The notes under the pieces are model-generated. The model was not told the origin of the DNA. It searched no databases and saw nothing but the letters and a program-made list of their open reading frames with translations. Source: Acidimicrobiia bacterium (GTDB taxonomy: Bacteria; Actinomycetota; Acidimicrobiia; Acidimicrobiales; AC-14). Taken from it: a DNA stretch of 64,000 bases. Below, piece by piece: positions 9,850 to 19,665 of the stretch (its first letter is position 1; the number at the start of each line of letters is the position of its first letter). The stretch is taken from the NCBI GenBank assembly GCA_023264995.1, contig JAHFUR010000004.1:102921-166920 (forward strand), read 5' to 3'. The translations under genes were made by a program, and so were the position numbers.

Positions 9850-12800
9850 CAGGCGAAGGCCTCGACGTAGTCGTCCCACGCCGCCGGCGTGACGAGCATG
9901 GCGAAGTCGGGGTCGCCGCCGTCGGCCCCGAACGAGCGCTCGACCGAGAGCGACACCGACTTGGAGATCCCGCAGACCGACACGCTGACCTTGACGGTGG
10001 CCGACCCGTGCACCTTGTCGTGAGCCAGGTCGTAGCCCAGCTCCAGGCGGAACACGACCGACACGGTGACGATGCCCAGCACCGACACGTAGCCCGACGC
10101 CTCGAAGAACCCCCCGATCACCGCCGACGGCTTGTCACGGTCGTAGGTGAAGTAGATCCCGGCCATGATCCGGACGCCGCCGGAGGCGACGCCGATGTCG
10201 AGCTGGAACTCGCCGCCGAACTCGATGGCCGCGTCGAGGGCGCGGATGCCCGCGGTGTCGACCTCCAGCTCCAGGTAGCCGCCGCCGCCGAGCAGGCTGA
10301 TCGTCAGCACGAACGGGTGGTGGCGGTCGGCCACCCCGAAGCGCAGCGCCGGCCGGCCGTCGACCAGCGGCAGGGTGACGCCGGTGGTGAGGCGGACGTC
10401 GTGCAGCGAGAAGACGGCCAGGCCGAAGGGCGGCAGGGCGATGGCCTCGTCGACCCTGACCGCGCCGGCGTCGACGGAGATGGTCGGCCCGCCCGGGCCG
10501 CCCAGGAGCGACGAGAACGCCTGCAGCTTCTCCTGCACGTCGGCCAGGAAGCCCAGCGGCCCGACGAACTCGACGGCGCCGAGCTTCACGTCGACGGTGG
10601 TGGCGTCGCTCCCGGTGCTGGTGAAGCGGAACTCGGCCACGTCGACGCGGACGGCGCCGGCGATGGTGACGGCCAGGTGCCTGACCACGCCGGTCACCGT
10701 GGTCGTGCCGGTCGTGCCGTCGAGCGATCGGCGGATGGTGGCCCGCAGGTCGAGGCTGGCCGCGGCCCGGTCGACCTTCACGAACGGCGGGAGGTCGAGG
10801 GCTGCGCCGTCGATGCTCGGCGCCCAGCTCAGCTCGGTCACGACCGCGCCCGGCTCCTGGTGGCTGGCCACCTTGGGCGCCTGGCCGGCGATGGCACCCG
10901 GGTTGACCAGCAGTTTCAGGGGCACGACGCCGAACAGCGTGGCGTTGCCCGGGAAGAACCCGGCGGGGTTGAACGTGCCCGCGACCGCCGAGGCCACCGT
11001 CGGGCCCAGCTCGCGCGACAGGGCGCTGGGGGCGAACTCGGGCAGGGCCACGCCGCCGGCGGCGGCCGCGGTCAGGCCCAGGCCGGCCAGCCCGGCGGCC
11101 TCGGGGGCGACGGTGGCCCACACGCCTGCGCCGGCGGGGCCCGACGCCACGTAGCCCGGGTCGAAGCTGATCCGCCGGCGGGCGTGCTCGGGCCCGGACA
11201 GCTTGGCGATGTCGGGCACGACCACGTCGGCGCCGGCGACGATGGGCACCCACGCGTTGGGCCCGCCGGCGCCGGCCGTCGCCGCCAGCGTGAACGAGTT
11301 GAGGCCCACCGCCGTCTCGGTCCGACCGGGTGCGGCCGGTGCCGCCATCGTGACCCGCTGGCCGCCGACGGTCGCGACGGGAGCGGCCTTCGTATAGGCG
11401 TCGGCGACCGCCGCCATGTCGCCCGCCTTCTCCCACATCCGCATGGGGACGAAGATCATCGGCGTCGTGAACGTGAACCGTTCCGGGGCGGCGTCGGTTG
11501 AGGCGCAGGCGAAGGCCACGGGCACGCTCGACGTTTCCGTGCTCACCTGGATCCAGAACGCCTGGGTACCGCCCACCTGGGTGGTGGCCGGGTCGGTCAG
11601 GTGGGGGGTGCGCTCGGTGAGCACCTCGAACCGCCGGCCGAACGGGAAACCCCTGGCCTGGGCGGCGCTCAGCCGGATCTCGCGTAGGCGCTGGCGGCGG
11701 ATGACCAGGGTGTACAGGAAGAGGTTCGAGACGGGTGCCCCGCCGCCGCCGGGGCGCTCGATGCGCCGCTCCATGACGTCGATCCGGACGGCCCGGTGCC
11801 CGGTCGGGAAGAGCGCACCCTCGGTGGCGATGACCACGTACTGGTCTCGGCCGAACACCGCGTCGTGCGACCACAGGCTCAGGTCGGTCGGCTCGGCCCG
11901 CTCCTTGGGCAGGAGCGCGCCGAGGTCGACCGCCGTGGCCAGGACGGCCGACACTTCGTCGCCGTGGCGCTCGAGCGCTTCGGCCAGGCGACGGTCCCGT
12001 TCGCCGGCCGTGCCCGGTCCACGCTCCACCAGGGTCGCGTCGACCTGGAGCACGGCGTGCTCGAGCAGGAGCCGGACCCGTTCGAAACGGTCATGGGGCG
12101 CCGGCACTGCGCTGTCGTCCCACTGGCCCTTCAACCGGACGGACGCACCCAGTGCCGACAGGAACAGCCGGCTGGCCTCGGCCGGGCGGGGCTCGAAGGC
12201 CCGGTGCCGGGACACCAGCTCGTCGCCGACCCACCGGCGCAGGGCCCGCGGGACCGCGACCCGCTCCCGGACCAGGCCGGCGCCGGCGCCGGTCCCCCCG
12301 CCGCCGGTCCCCCCGCCGCCGGCGCTGGGCTCGTAGACCTCGTAGCCGCTGAAGCCGGACATGAGCGTGACCAGCTCGTGGCGGTGGGCGGGATTGGGCA
12401 GGCTCCGGAACGGCACCATGGCGTCGAGGTCGGCCCAGGTGCGGTCCGGTGACCGCCAGTCGGGCGACCAGACGGCCCGGACCGCCACCGGCTCGGCCGA
12501 GCTGGCCGGCGTCACGGCTCCGCCGTCCTGGTGGCCGAGGGCGGCCCGCCACAGCTCGGTCCGGCCCGCGCGGGCCACCGCGGATGCCGCCGTGGTCCAG
12601 CCGCTCCCCGCCTCCGGTGACATGACCAGGCGCCAGGGGAGCTCGATGGCCGTCTCGTGCGCCGCCGGCGGCGCGATCGGCGGCGGGGCGGCGGGCGTCG
12701 CCCGGCTGGCCGGGGGGACGACGAGGGTGAACCGGTGCCAGGCCAGGAGGTCGTCGATCGTCAGCGGGATGGGCAGCAGAGCGTCGGGGACCGAGAACAC

Positions 12801-13106
12801 CACCCGGCTCGGTCCGGCCAACCGGGACCGCGCCGCGCCGGGCGGGTCGGGGACCTCCGAGCCGTAGGCCGGGGGCGGTGGCGTGGCGCACCCGTCGGGG
12901 CTGTCATCGCGATAGGCCTGCTCGGCGATGTGCTGGGGGGGCAGGGTGAAGACGAGCAGCCGTTCCGGGCCGCCGGCGCCGTCGGCGTCCACCACCGGCC
13001 CGCCAGCCGCTGGTTGCACCGACAGGCCGACCAGCTCGACGTCGAGGACGACCAAGTCGTCCGGTCGCAGAACCCGCAGCTTCTGGCCCACCTGCGGGGT
13101 AGTCAA
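9849..13106 (-). CDS. Giant beta-rich uncharacterised protein (1085 aa)
   Basis: Continuous ORF with TTG start; C-terminal third is a succession of short alternating hydrophobic strands (GGGGYLELEVDTAG...FQLDIGVASGGVRIMAGIYF...SVSLSVERSFG). Confidence 0.78.
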   Translation of the reverse strand: MTTPQVGQKLRVLRPDDLVVLDVELVGLSVQPAAGGPVVDADGAGGPERLLVFTLPPQHIAEQAYRDDSPDGCATPPPPAYGSEVPDPPGAARSRLAGPSRVVFSVPDALLPIPLTIDDLLAWHRFTLVVPPASRATPAAPPPIAPPAAHETAIELPWRLVMSPEAGSGWTTAASAVARAGRTELWRAALGHQDGGAVTPASSAEPVAVRAVWSPDWRSPDRTWADLDAMVPFRSLPNPAHRHELVTLMSGFSGYEVYEPSAGGGGTGGGGTGAGAGLVRERVAVPRALRRWVGDELVSRHRAFEPRPAEASRLFLSALGASVRLKGQWDDSAVPAPHDRFERVRLLLEHAVLQVDATLVERGPGTAGERDRRLAEALERHGDEVSAVLATAVDLGALLPKERAEPTDLSLWSHDAVFGRDQYVVIATEGALFPTGHRAVRIDVMERRIERPGGGGAPVSNLFLYTLVIRRQRLREIRLSAAQARGFPFGRRFEVLTERTPHLTDPATTQVGGTQAFWIQVSTETSSVPVAFACASTDAAPERFTFTTPMIFVPMRMWEKAGDMAAVADAYTKAAPVATVGGQRVTMAAPAAPGRTETAVGLNSFTLAATAGAGGPNAWVPIVAGADVVVPDIAKLSGPEHARRRISFDPGYVASGPAGAGVWATVAPEAAGLAGLGLTAAAAGGVALPEFAPSALSRELGPTVASAVAGTFNPAGFFPGNATLFGVVPLKLLVNPGAIAGQAPKVASHQEPGAVVTELSWAPSIDGAALDLPPFVKVDRAAASLDLRATIRRSLDGTTGTTTVTGVVRHLAVTIAGAVRVDVAEFRFTSTGSDATTVDVKLGAVEFVGPLGFLADVQEKLQAFSSLLGGPGGPTISVDAGAVRVDEAIALPPFGLAVFSLHDVRLTTGVTLPLVDGRPALRFGVADRHHPFVLTISLLGGGGYLELEVDTAGIRALDAAIEFGGEFQLDIGVASGGVRIMAGIYFTYDRDKPSAVIGGFFEASGYVSVLGIVTVSVVFRLELGYDLAHDKVHGSATVKVSVSVCGISKSVSLSVERSFGADGGDPDFAMLVTPAAWDDYVEAFA

Positions 13107-13134
13107 CCCGGCCGGTCGGCGGGTGTCAACCGAT

Positions 13135-13176
13135 CTGGCTGCAGTGACATGCCTATTGGCCCGCCAGTGCAGCCAG
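13135..13176. terminator. Hairpin (9-bp perfect inverted repeat CTGGCTGCA/TGCAGCCAG) in the gap after the cupredoxin gene
   Basis: CTGGCTGCA at 13135-13143 and TGCAGCCAG at 13168-13176; no T-tract, so terminator role is tentative. Confidence 0.4.
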
Positions 13177-13196
13177 AACGGGTGGTGCGCGGGTGG

Positions 13197-13613
13197 CTAC
13201 CCCACCCGGACCGTGCCCTGCATGCCGTAGGCCCAGTGACCGGGGAGGTGGCAGCCGAAGAGGACCGTGCCGCCGGCGGCCCCGAACCGGTAGGTCGTGA
13301 CCGCGGTCTGCCCCGGCGGGACCGAGACCTCACCCGGCCGGTCGCCGTGGTGGGCCTCGGTGCCGGCCTCGTGGTGGTCCTGCACCGCCTGGTCGCCCAC
13401 GATCAGCTCGTGGGCGATCGGGTCGGTGTTGCGCACCACGAAGCGCACGGTCTGGCCGGGCCGCACCCGGATCTCACTGGTGGAGAACTGCGAATGATGG
13501 ACGGTGAGGTCGACGGTCAGCGCCGGCGGCGCCCCGGTCGTGCCAGCGGCGCCGGCGCCCGCGCAGGCGCCGGCCAGGGTGGCCACGGCGGCCAGGCCGA
13601 CCAGCAGCTTCAT
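13197..13613 (-). CDS. Cupredoxin-like lipoprotein (type-1 copper fold)
   Basis: MKLLVGLAAVATLAGAC lipobox; NTDPIAHELIVGD and FGCHLPGHWAYGMQGTVRV give H...C-H-M copper ligand pattern. Confidence 0.82.
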   Translation of the reverse strand: MKLLVGLAAVATLAGACAGAGAAGTTGAPPALTVDLTVHHSQFSTSEIRVRPGQTVRFVVRNTDPIAHELIVGDQAVQDHHEAGTEAHHGDRPGEVSVPPGQTAVTTYRFGAAGGTVLFGCHLPGHWAYGMQGTVRVG

Positions 13614-14668
13614 CGCCGGCGGGCCGCCACCGCCACGGCCACGCCGCCGGCGACGACGGCGAGGGCGACGCCGCCGGCCAGCGCCCAGGGGACGACCGAG
13701 GTGCCCTTCGGCGCGACGACCACCGCCGTGGGCGCGGGGCCGGGGCTGGGCCGAGCCAGCCCGGCCGCCACCGGCGACGGGGTGCCGGCGCCCGAGGCAT
13801 CGACGGCCAGGTCGTAGGTGAGCTGGGTGGGCAGGGCGTCGACCTTGAGGTAGCTGAGCCACATCGAGGGCGGTACCCAGTCCATGCCCTTGTCGGTGCG
13901 GAGGTCGGTCAGCAGCGTGGAGGTGGCCGGGCCCTGACGGTCCAGGACCAGGCCAGGGGCCTTGTCGCCCGGCAGGAGGGTGGGGCGGGAGTCGGTCAGC
14001 AGGAAGACGTCGGCATTGATGCGCTCCCCCGGCTGCAGGCCGACGCCCAGGATGCGCAGCGGCACCCACGGGTTCGGCGTCGGGATGGTGAGGTGGACCG
14101 GCGTCCCGTCGCCCAGGGCCACGCCCTTCTGGCGGGCGGCGTCAGCGTTGAACTTGGCGGCCAGGAAGATCGGGCTGCGCTGGGCATAGAAGTCGAGCAC
14201 CTCGGGCGTATCGGGGGTGAGCAGGAAGCCGTTCTTGGTGGCCCACTCCCCCACAGCCTGGCCGCCGCCCTTGAGCACGGTGATGTCGAGGGCGTCGATG
14301 CGGGTCTCGAGCAGCACCACGGCGGCGTCGGACGCGGCGCCCGAGTTCGCCGACGACGCGGCCCGGGCGAACAGGGGCTGCGGCGTGACCTCACGCACCA
14401 GGCGCTGCAGGGTCCAGTCGCCGCCCCGCTCCACGCTGGTGGGCACGTCGGGCAGCGGGATGATGGACCCGAACTCCCCGCCGGCGCCGGCGAACTTGAA
14501 GGCGGTGACGTAGTGCTCGATGCCGCCGTGCCACGCGGCCAGCGTGGTGGTCCGGACCAGGTTCACCGACCCGTTGCGCCCGATCAGGCCGCCGCACGCC
14601 AGCGCCGGCCCCGCGCTCATCACCGTTGCCGCCACTCCGATCCCTACCGACATCAGGGCCTTGCGCAT
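13610..14668 (-). CDS. DUF2330-like secreted protein with C-terminal TM anchor
   Basis: Signal peptide, ACGGLIG start of mature region, C-terminal VVPWALAGGVALAVVAGGVAVAVAARRR; ATGA overlap with next gene. Confidence 0.75.
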   Translation of the reverse strand: MRKALMSVGIGVAATVMSAGPALACGGLIGRNGSVNLVRTTTLAAWHGGIEHYVTAFKFAGAGGEFGSIIPLPDVPTSVERGGDWTLQRLVREVTPQPLFARAASSANSGAASDAAVVLLETRIDALDITVLKGGGQAVGEWATKNGFLLTPDTPEVLDFYAQRSPIFLAAKFNADAARQKGVALGDGTPVHLTIPTPNPWVPLRILGVGLQPGERINADVFLLTDSRPTLLPGDKAPGLVLDRQGPATSTLLTDLRTDKGMDWVPPSMWLSYLKVDALPTQLTYDLAVDASGAGTPSPVAAGLARPSPGPAPTAVVVAPKGTSVVPWALAGGVALAVVAGGVAVAVAARRR

Positions 14669-14671
14669 TCG

Positions 14672-14702
14672 CCCACCTCCTGTGGCTTGGTTCGGAGGTG
14701 GG
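14672..14702 (-). promoter_or_regulatory. Perfect 9-bp hairpin whose 3' arm is the Shine-Dalgarno of the DUF2330-like gene
   Basis: Minus strand reads CCCACCTCC-gaaccaagccaca-GGAGGTGGG-cga-ATG; arms at + 14672-14680 and 14694-14702. Confidence 0.6.
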
Positions 14703-14709
14703 ACGACCG

Positions 14710-15843
14710 CTACCCGGCGTCTGGTTCCGGGATCCTGACCTTTCTGCGATTGTGGACGAAGAACAGGATGAACCCGCCGGCGATGAGGACGGCCGTGACG
14801 ACCGCCAGCACGACGACACCCATGGTGCCGGCCCGGGGGATCGGCGGCGGCGGCGGGCCGAGCACGACGGTGACGTGGCCCTCGATGTGGGCGTTGGGGG
14901 CGTCGCCGAAGGGGAACGTGCGGCACGTCATGCGGCAGCGGACCACGACGCTGTGGCCCGTCTCGCTGACCACGACGAGGTCGTTCTCGTCGATGCGCAC
15001 CTGGCTGAACGAGCTGGCCGGCATCCGCCAGATGGTGTCGCTGCCCTCGGTGGGCGAGCCGGGCGAACGGCGGTCGGCCACGTACGCCGTGCCGCCCCGC
15101 CCGATGAACCCGGGCGGCGTGAACCCCACGCTCTCGACGCCGATGTCCGGCCCGGAAGCCAGCCCGGGGTTGATGAGGACACCGCTGGTGCCGTCGAAGC
15201 GGATGAAGATCACGTCGCCGCTGTTCTCGTCCACGCCGATCAGGTCGCCGCCGTGCTCGCCGAAGAGCTGGGGGGCCACCTCCATCCCGCCCTCGATGAG
15301 GGGGGCGTTCTCGGTGAGGGTCTTGAGCCGGCCCCGGCAGTCGATCGAGAAGATGGCGGTCTTGGTGCCCTTGCGGCCGGCGACGAGGAGCTGGTTGGCG
15401 AACCGGCCGGTGCCGTCGAAGGCGATGCCGGTGAGCAGGTCGACCGGCGGCGTGTTCACGAAACGGGTCGCCTGGCCGTCGACCGCCACCCGGACCACGC
15501 CCTGCGGGGTGCCGGCGCCCAGCTCCAGGGCGTAGACCTCGCCGGCGTCGAAGCGGCAGCCGGCGCCGGGCACGTCGAGCCCGGGGGCCATGGCGATGTA
15601 GCTCTCCGGGCCCGGGTCGGTCGAGTAGTTGCCGAACGGCGCCGGCTTGCCCCCGTCGGGCTGGACGAGGAAGAGCTTGCCGGCGGCCGCGGCCACCAGC
15701 GCCCCGTCGGGGCGAGGGCCGACCACGTCGACCACACCGGGCAGCGACACCCAGTGCTCCCAGTTCGGCGGCGCCGGCGCAGTCGTCGTCGGCCCGGCCT
15801 GCGCCGCGAACAGCCCGATGACGAGGAGGAGGGCGGCGATCAT
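14710..15843 (-). CDS. Secreted/membrane-anchored propeller-like protein
   Basis: N-terminal signal, repeated short beta segments (VVDVVGPRPDGALVAAAAGKLFLVQPDGG...), C-terminal TM; ATGA overlap with thiH. Confidence 0.7.
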   Translation of the reverse strand: MIAALLLVIGLFAAQAGPTTTAPAPPNWEHWVSLPGVVDVVGPRPDGALVAAAAGKLFLVQPDGGKPAPFGNYSTDPGPESYIAMAPGLDVPGAGCRFDAGEVYALELGAGTPQGVVRVAVDGQATRFVNTPPVDLLTGIAFDGTGRFANQLLVAGRKGTKTAIFSIDCRGRLKTLTENAPLIEGGMEVAPQLFGEHGGDLIGVDENSGDVIFIRFDGTSGVLINPGLASGPDIGVESVGFTPPGFIGRGGTAYVADRRSPGSPTEGSDTIWRMPASSFSQVRIDENDLVVVSETGHSVVVRCRMTCRTFPFGDAPNAHIEGHVTVVLGPPPPPIPRAGTMGVVVLAVVTAVLIAGGFILFFVHNRRKVRIPEPDAG

Positions 15844-17009
15844 GACCTGGAGCGGGCGCCGATGGTGTCCTTCCAGACCGGCTCGTAGCCGGCGGCTCGC
15901 AGGGCGGCGGCCACCTCGGCCGGCGACCGGGTGTCGCTCACCTCGAACTGCGGCTCGGCCTCACCGGGCTCGCTGTAGCCGCCCGGCTCGGTCTGCGACC
16001 CGGCCGACATCTGGGTCACACCCAGCTTGCACGCGGCATCCCGGAACGCGGCCGACTCCCGGGTCGACAGGGTGATGCCCACGTCGGGGAGCACGAGCCG
16101 CAGGGCGCAGAGGATCTGGACGTACTCCCGGTCGGTGACGGGCCGGGCCGGCTCGAAGTCGCCGGCGGCAGGGCGCATCCTCGGGACGGAGACGGCCACG
16201 TCGCACCGCCACCAGCGCCGGAGGAGCGCCGAGGCGTGGGCGGCCAGGGCCACGACATCGGACCGCCAATCGGGCTCCAGCCCGAGCAGGGCGCCCAGCG
16301 TGAGCGACCGCATGCCCGCCTCGGCGCCCCGGTCGGGAGCGGCCAGGCGCCAGTCGTAGTTGCGCTTCTTGCCCTTGAGGTGGACCGCGGCGTAGGTGCT
16401 CCGGTTGTAGACCTCCTGGTAGACGACCAGGCCCTCGCAGCCGGCCTCCACCAGCCGGCGGTACGTGGCCGTGTCCCACACCTGGGTCTCCAGGGAGATC
16501 GACGGCACAGTGGCGGCCAGGGCAGTCACGCAGTCGACCAGGTAGTCCTTGGACACGATGCGGGCGTGCTCGCCGGCCACCAGCAGCAGGTGGCGGAAAC
16601 CCCGGTCGGTGAGCGTCCGGGCCTCGGCCGCCACCTCCGCGGGCGAGAGGGTGCGGCGGGCGATCTCGTTGCCGGCCGAGAACCCGCAGTACGTGCACGT
16701 CGACACGCACTCGTTGGACAGGTAGAGCGGGGCGAACAGCCGCACCACCCGCCCGAACCGGCGCACGCTGGCGGCGTGGGCGGCGACGGCCAGGTCCTCC
16801 AGGCGGTCGGCGGCCGCGGGCGAGAGCAGGGCGCCGAGGTCGTCGAGCGACCGCCGGGTGGCCCGCAACGCCCGGTCGACGTCGCCGGCCGTGGCCGAGG
16901 CGGCGAGGGCCAGCGGGCCGGCCAGGTCGGTGGCCAGGAAGTCCGCCGCCGCCGTGTTGTCGGGGACACCATCGGGCCGGGAGTCGAGCGTGACAGTGAC
17001 CGCCGTCAC
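15840..17009 (-). CDS. thiH: 2-iminoacetate synthase ThiH (radical SAM)
   Basis: [22 protein letters not shown] (CX3CX2C), [41 protein letters not shown]; 4-bp overlap with thiG. Confidence 0.92.
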   Translation of the reverse strand: MTAVTVTLDSRPDGVPDNTAAADFLATDLAGPLALAASATAGDVDRALRATRRSLDDLGALLSPAAADRLEDLAVAAHAASVRRFGRVVRLFAPLYLSNECVSTCTYCGFSAGNEIARRTLSPAEVAAEARTLTDRGFRHLLLVAGEHARIVSKDYLVDCVTALAATVPSISLETQVWDTATYRRLVEAGCEGLVVYQEVYNRSTYAAVHLKGKKRNYDWRLAAPDRGAEAGMRSLTLGALLGLEPDWRSDVVALAAHASALLRRWWRCDVAVSVPRMRPAAGDFEPARPVTDREYVQILCALRLVLPDVGITLSTRESAAFRDAACKLGVTQMSAGSQTEPGGYSEPGEAEPQFEVSDTRSPAEVAAALRAAGYEPVWKDTIGARSRS

Positions 17010-17773
17010 GAGAGAAAGCCGGTGAGGGGCGACGACGCCTCGGCCGCCCGGCCCACCGCCGCCAACCCGGCCACCCGGGCCTGGCGGCCGGCCACGACCG
17101 CCATGCGGAACGCGTCGGCCATGACGGCCGGGTCGCCGGCGGTGCCGATGGCCGTGTTCACCAGCACCGCGCCGGCACCCATCTCCATGGCTTCCGCGGC
17201 CTGCGACGGGGCGCCGATGCCGGCGTCGACCACCACTGGCACGAACGACTGCTCGATGATGATCTCCAGCGCGGCCCGGGTGCGCAGGCCCTGGTTGGAC
17301 CCGATCCACGAGCCGAGGGGCATGACCGTGGCGCAGCCCGCCTCCTCCAGCCGCTTGCACAGCACGGGGTCGGCGTTGACGTAGGGCAGGACGGTAAAGC
17401 CCTCCCGGCAGAGGATCTCGGCCGCCTTCAGCGTCTCCACCCCGTCGGGCAGGAGGTAGCGGGGCTCGGGGGTGATCTCCAGCTTGATCCAGGTGGGGTA
17501 GCCCCCGCTGCGGGCCAGCCGGGCCAGGCGCACGGCCTCGTCGGCGTCGTCGGCCCCGCTGGTGTTGGTAAGGAGCAGCACCTTGGCCGGGTCGACGGCG
17601 TCGAGGATGTCCTCCTCGGCCGTCACGTCGATCCGGCGGAGCGCGACGGTGACCATCTCGGTGCCCGAGGCGTCGATGGCGGCGGCCAGGGACGCGTTGG
17701 AGGGGAACTTCCCGGTGCCGAGGAAAAGGCGGCTGGAGAACTCCCGGCCGGCGATCACGAGGGGGTCATGCAT
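17006..17773 (-). CDS. thiG: Thiazole synthase
   Basis: [96 protein letters not shown]. Confidence 0.96.
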   Translation of the reverse strand: MHDPLVIAGREFSSRLFLGTGKFPSNASLAAAIDASGTEMVTVALRRIDVTAEEDILDAVDPAKVLLLTNTSGADDADEAVRLARLARSGGYPTWIKLEITPEPRYLLPDGVETLKAAEILCREGFTVLPYVNADPVLCKRLEEAGCATVMPLGSWIGSNQGLRTRAALEIIIEQSFVPVVVDAGIGAPSQAAEAMEMGAGAVLVNTAIGTAGDPAVMADAFRMAVVAGRQARVAGLAAVGRAAEASSPLTGFLS

Positions 17774-17792
17774 CCCGGCCTACCTTACGTGG

Positions 17793-18134
17793 GTGCGCTA
17801 CTGGACCGTCAGCGAGGCCCGGGCCTACCTGCCCCGCGTCAAGGAGCTGGCCGAGTGCATCCGCCACGCCGCCCGGCTCCGGGCCGGGGAGGCGGGCTCG
17901 ACCAACGGGAAGCGGGCGCCGATCCTCGACGCCCAGGAGGCGCTGGAGGAGATGCAGGCAGGTGACATCATCTTCCGTGACGCCATGACCGGCCTGCTCG
18001 ACTTCCACGCCAAGGGCGCCGACGGCGTCGTGTACTTCCTCTGCTGGCGCCTGGACGACGGTGAGCTGGGCTTCTGGCACCTCCCGTCGGAGGGTTTCCC
18101 CGGCCGCAAGCCCCTCCCGAGGGACCCCGAATGA
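17793..18134 (+). CDS. DUF2203-like protein
   Basis: VRYWTVSEARAYLPRVKELAE...GLLDFHAKGADGVVYFLCWRLDDGELGFWHLPSEGFPGRKPL. Confidence 0.82.
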   Translation: MRYWTVSEARAYLPRVKELAECIRHAARLRAGEAGSTNGKRAPILDAQEALEEMQAGDIIFRDAMTGLLDFHAKGADGVVYFLCWRLDDGELGFWHLPSEGFPGRKPLPRDPE

Positions 18135-18223
18135 AGACCCGTACGCTCATCGTCCTGGCCATGGTCGCCGGCTTGGCCATCCTCGTGGCCTTCACCCTCC
18201 AGATCACCATGGCGGCCAAGTAG
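18131..18223 (+). CDS. 30-aa single-TM small protein, translationally coupled
   Basis: Reads MKTRTLIVLAMVAGLAILVAFTLQITMAAK-stop; ATGA overlap with preceding gene; absent from supplied ORF track because of size. Confidence 0.55.
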   Translation: MKTRTLIVLAMVAGLAILVAFTLQITMAAK

Positions 18224-18270
18224 GCGCCGGCTCTGACGACCACCCATCCCGCCGCCGGTAGGCTCGGGCC

Positions 18271-19665
18271 ATGGCCGAGGAGTTCGACCTTGTCGTGATC
18301 GGCGGAGGCCCGGGCGGGTACGCGGCCGCCCTCTATGGCGCCGCCGCGGGCATGTCGGTGGCGGTGGTGGAGAAGGAGAAGGTGGGCGGCACCTGCCTGC
18401 ACCGCGGTTGCATCCCGGCCAAGCACTACCTGGAAACGGCGTCGGTGTTCCGCACGGTGGCCGGCGCCAAGGAGTTCGGCGTCAACGCCGACCAGCCCCA
18501 GCTCGACCTGGGGGTGTCCCGGGCCCGCAAGCAGAAGGTGGTCGACCAGCTCTGGAAGGGCCTTCAGGGGCTCATGCGGAAGCGCAAGATCACGACCTAC
18601 GCCGGCACCGGCTCCCTCGGCGCCGGCCACCTGGTCACCGTCGACGATGCGGCCGGCACCGTGCTGCACGGCACCCACGTCGTCCTGGCCACGGGTTCGG
18701 TGCCTCGCACCATCCCCGGCTTCGAGCCTGACGGCACCACGATCCTCACCTCGGACCACGTGCTCGAGCTCGACGTGCTGCCGGCGTCGGCGGCGGTCAT
18801 CGGCGGCGGGGCCATCGGCTGCGAGTTCGCCTCCATGCTGAGCGACCTCGGGTGCGCGGTGACGCTGCTCGAGGCCCTCCCCAAGCTGCTGCCGGGCTGC
18901 GACGCCGACGTGGTCGACGTGGTGGTCAAGTCCTTCACCCGCCGGGGCATGACGGTGCGCACCGGGGTAACGGTCGAGGGCCACGAGCGGTCCAACGGGC
19001 AGATCGCCGTGAGGCTGGGCGACGGCAGCACGGTCACCGTCGACACGGTGGTCGTGTCCGTGGGCCGCCGGCCCCTCACCGACGGGTTGGGCCTGGAGGG
19101 CACCGCAGTGGAGGTCGACAGCAGGGGCTTCATCTCCGTCGACAACCGCCAGCGCACGGCCGAGCCCGGCGTCTATGCGGTGGGCGACGTGGTGCCCACC
19201 CCCCAGTTGGCCCACGTGGGTTTTGCCGAGGCCATCGTCGCCGTGCGCGACATGTTGGGCGAGGACCTCGAGCCGGTCGACTACGGCAAGGTCCCGTGGT
19301 GCATCTATTGCCACCCCGAGGTGGCCTTCGCCGGCCTGACCGAGCAGGCGGCGCGCGATGCCGGCCACGAGGTCGTCGTGTCCAAGCACTCGTTCAACGC
19401 CAACAGCCGGGCCATGATCATCGGCGAGGCGGAGGGCCTGGTGAAGGTCATCGCCGAACGGCGGCCCGACGGCACGGCCGGTCCGATCCTGGGCGTCCAC
19501 ATGGTCGGCCCGTGGGTCACCGAGCAGCTCGGCGAGGGTTGGCTGTCGGTGAACTGGGAGGCCACGCCGGCCGACATGGGCCAGCTCATCCACCCGCACC
19601 CGACACTGTCCGAGACGTTCGGCGAGACGGTCCTGTCGCTCACTGGAAGGGGACTGCACGGCTGA
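18271..19665 (+). CDS. lpdA: Dihydrolipoyl dehydrogenase (E3)
   Basis: VVIGGGPGGYAAALYGAAAG, GGTCLHRGCIPAKHYLE, GVYAVGDVV, HPHPTLSETFGE. Confidence 0.96.
   Translation: MAEEFDLVVIGGGPGGYAAALYGAAAGMSVAVVEKEKVGGTCLHRGCIPAKHYLETASVFRTVAGAKEFGVNADQPQLDLGVSRARKQKVVDQLWKGLQGLMRKRKITTYAGTGSLGAGHLVTVDDAAGTVLHGTHVVLATGSVPRTIPGFEPDGTTILTSDHVLELDVLPASAAVIGGGAIGCEFASMLSDLGCAVTLLEALPKLLPGCDADVVDVVVKSFTRRGMTVRTGVTVEGHERSNGQIAVRLGDGSTVTVDTVVVSVGRRPLTDGLGLEGTAVEVDSRGFISVDNRQRTAEPGVYAVGDVVPTPQLAHVGFAEAIVAVRDMLGEDLEPVDYGKVPWCIYCHPEVAFAGLTEQAARDAGHEVVVSKHSFNANSRAMIIGEAEGLVKVIAERRPDGTAGPILGVHMVGPWVTEQLGEGWLSVNWEATPADMGQLIHPHPTLSETFGETVLSLTGRGLHG

Noticed and set aside
12284-12330. Short tandem repeat ccgccgccggtcccc in the 1085-aa gene
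   Set aside because: Encodes a Gly-rich linker (GGGGTGGGGTGAGAG); explained by codon bias of a linker rather than a regulatory repeat.
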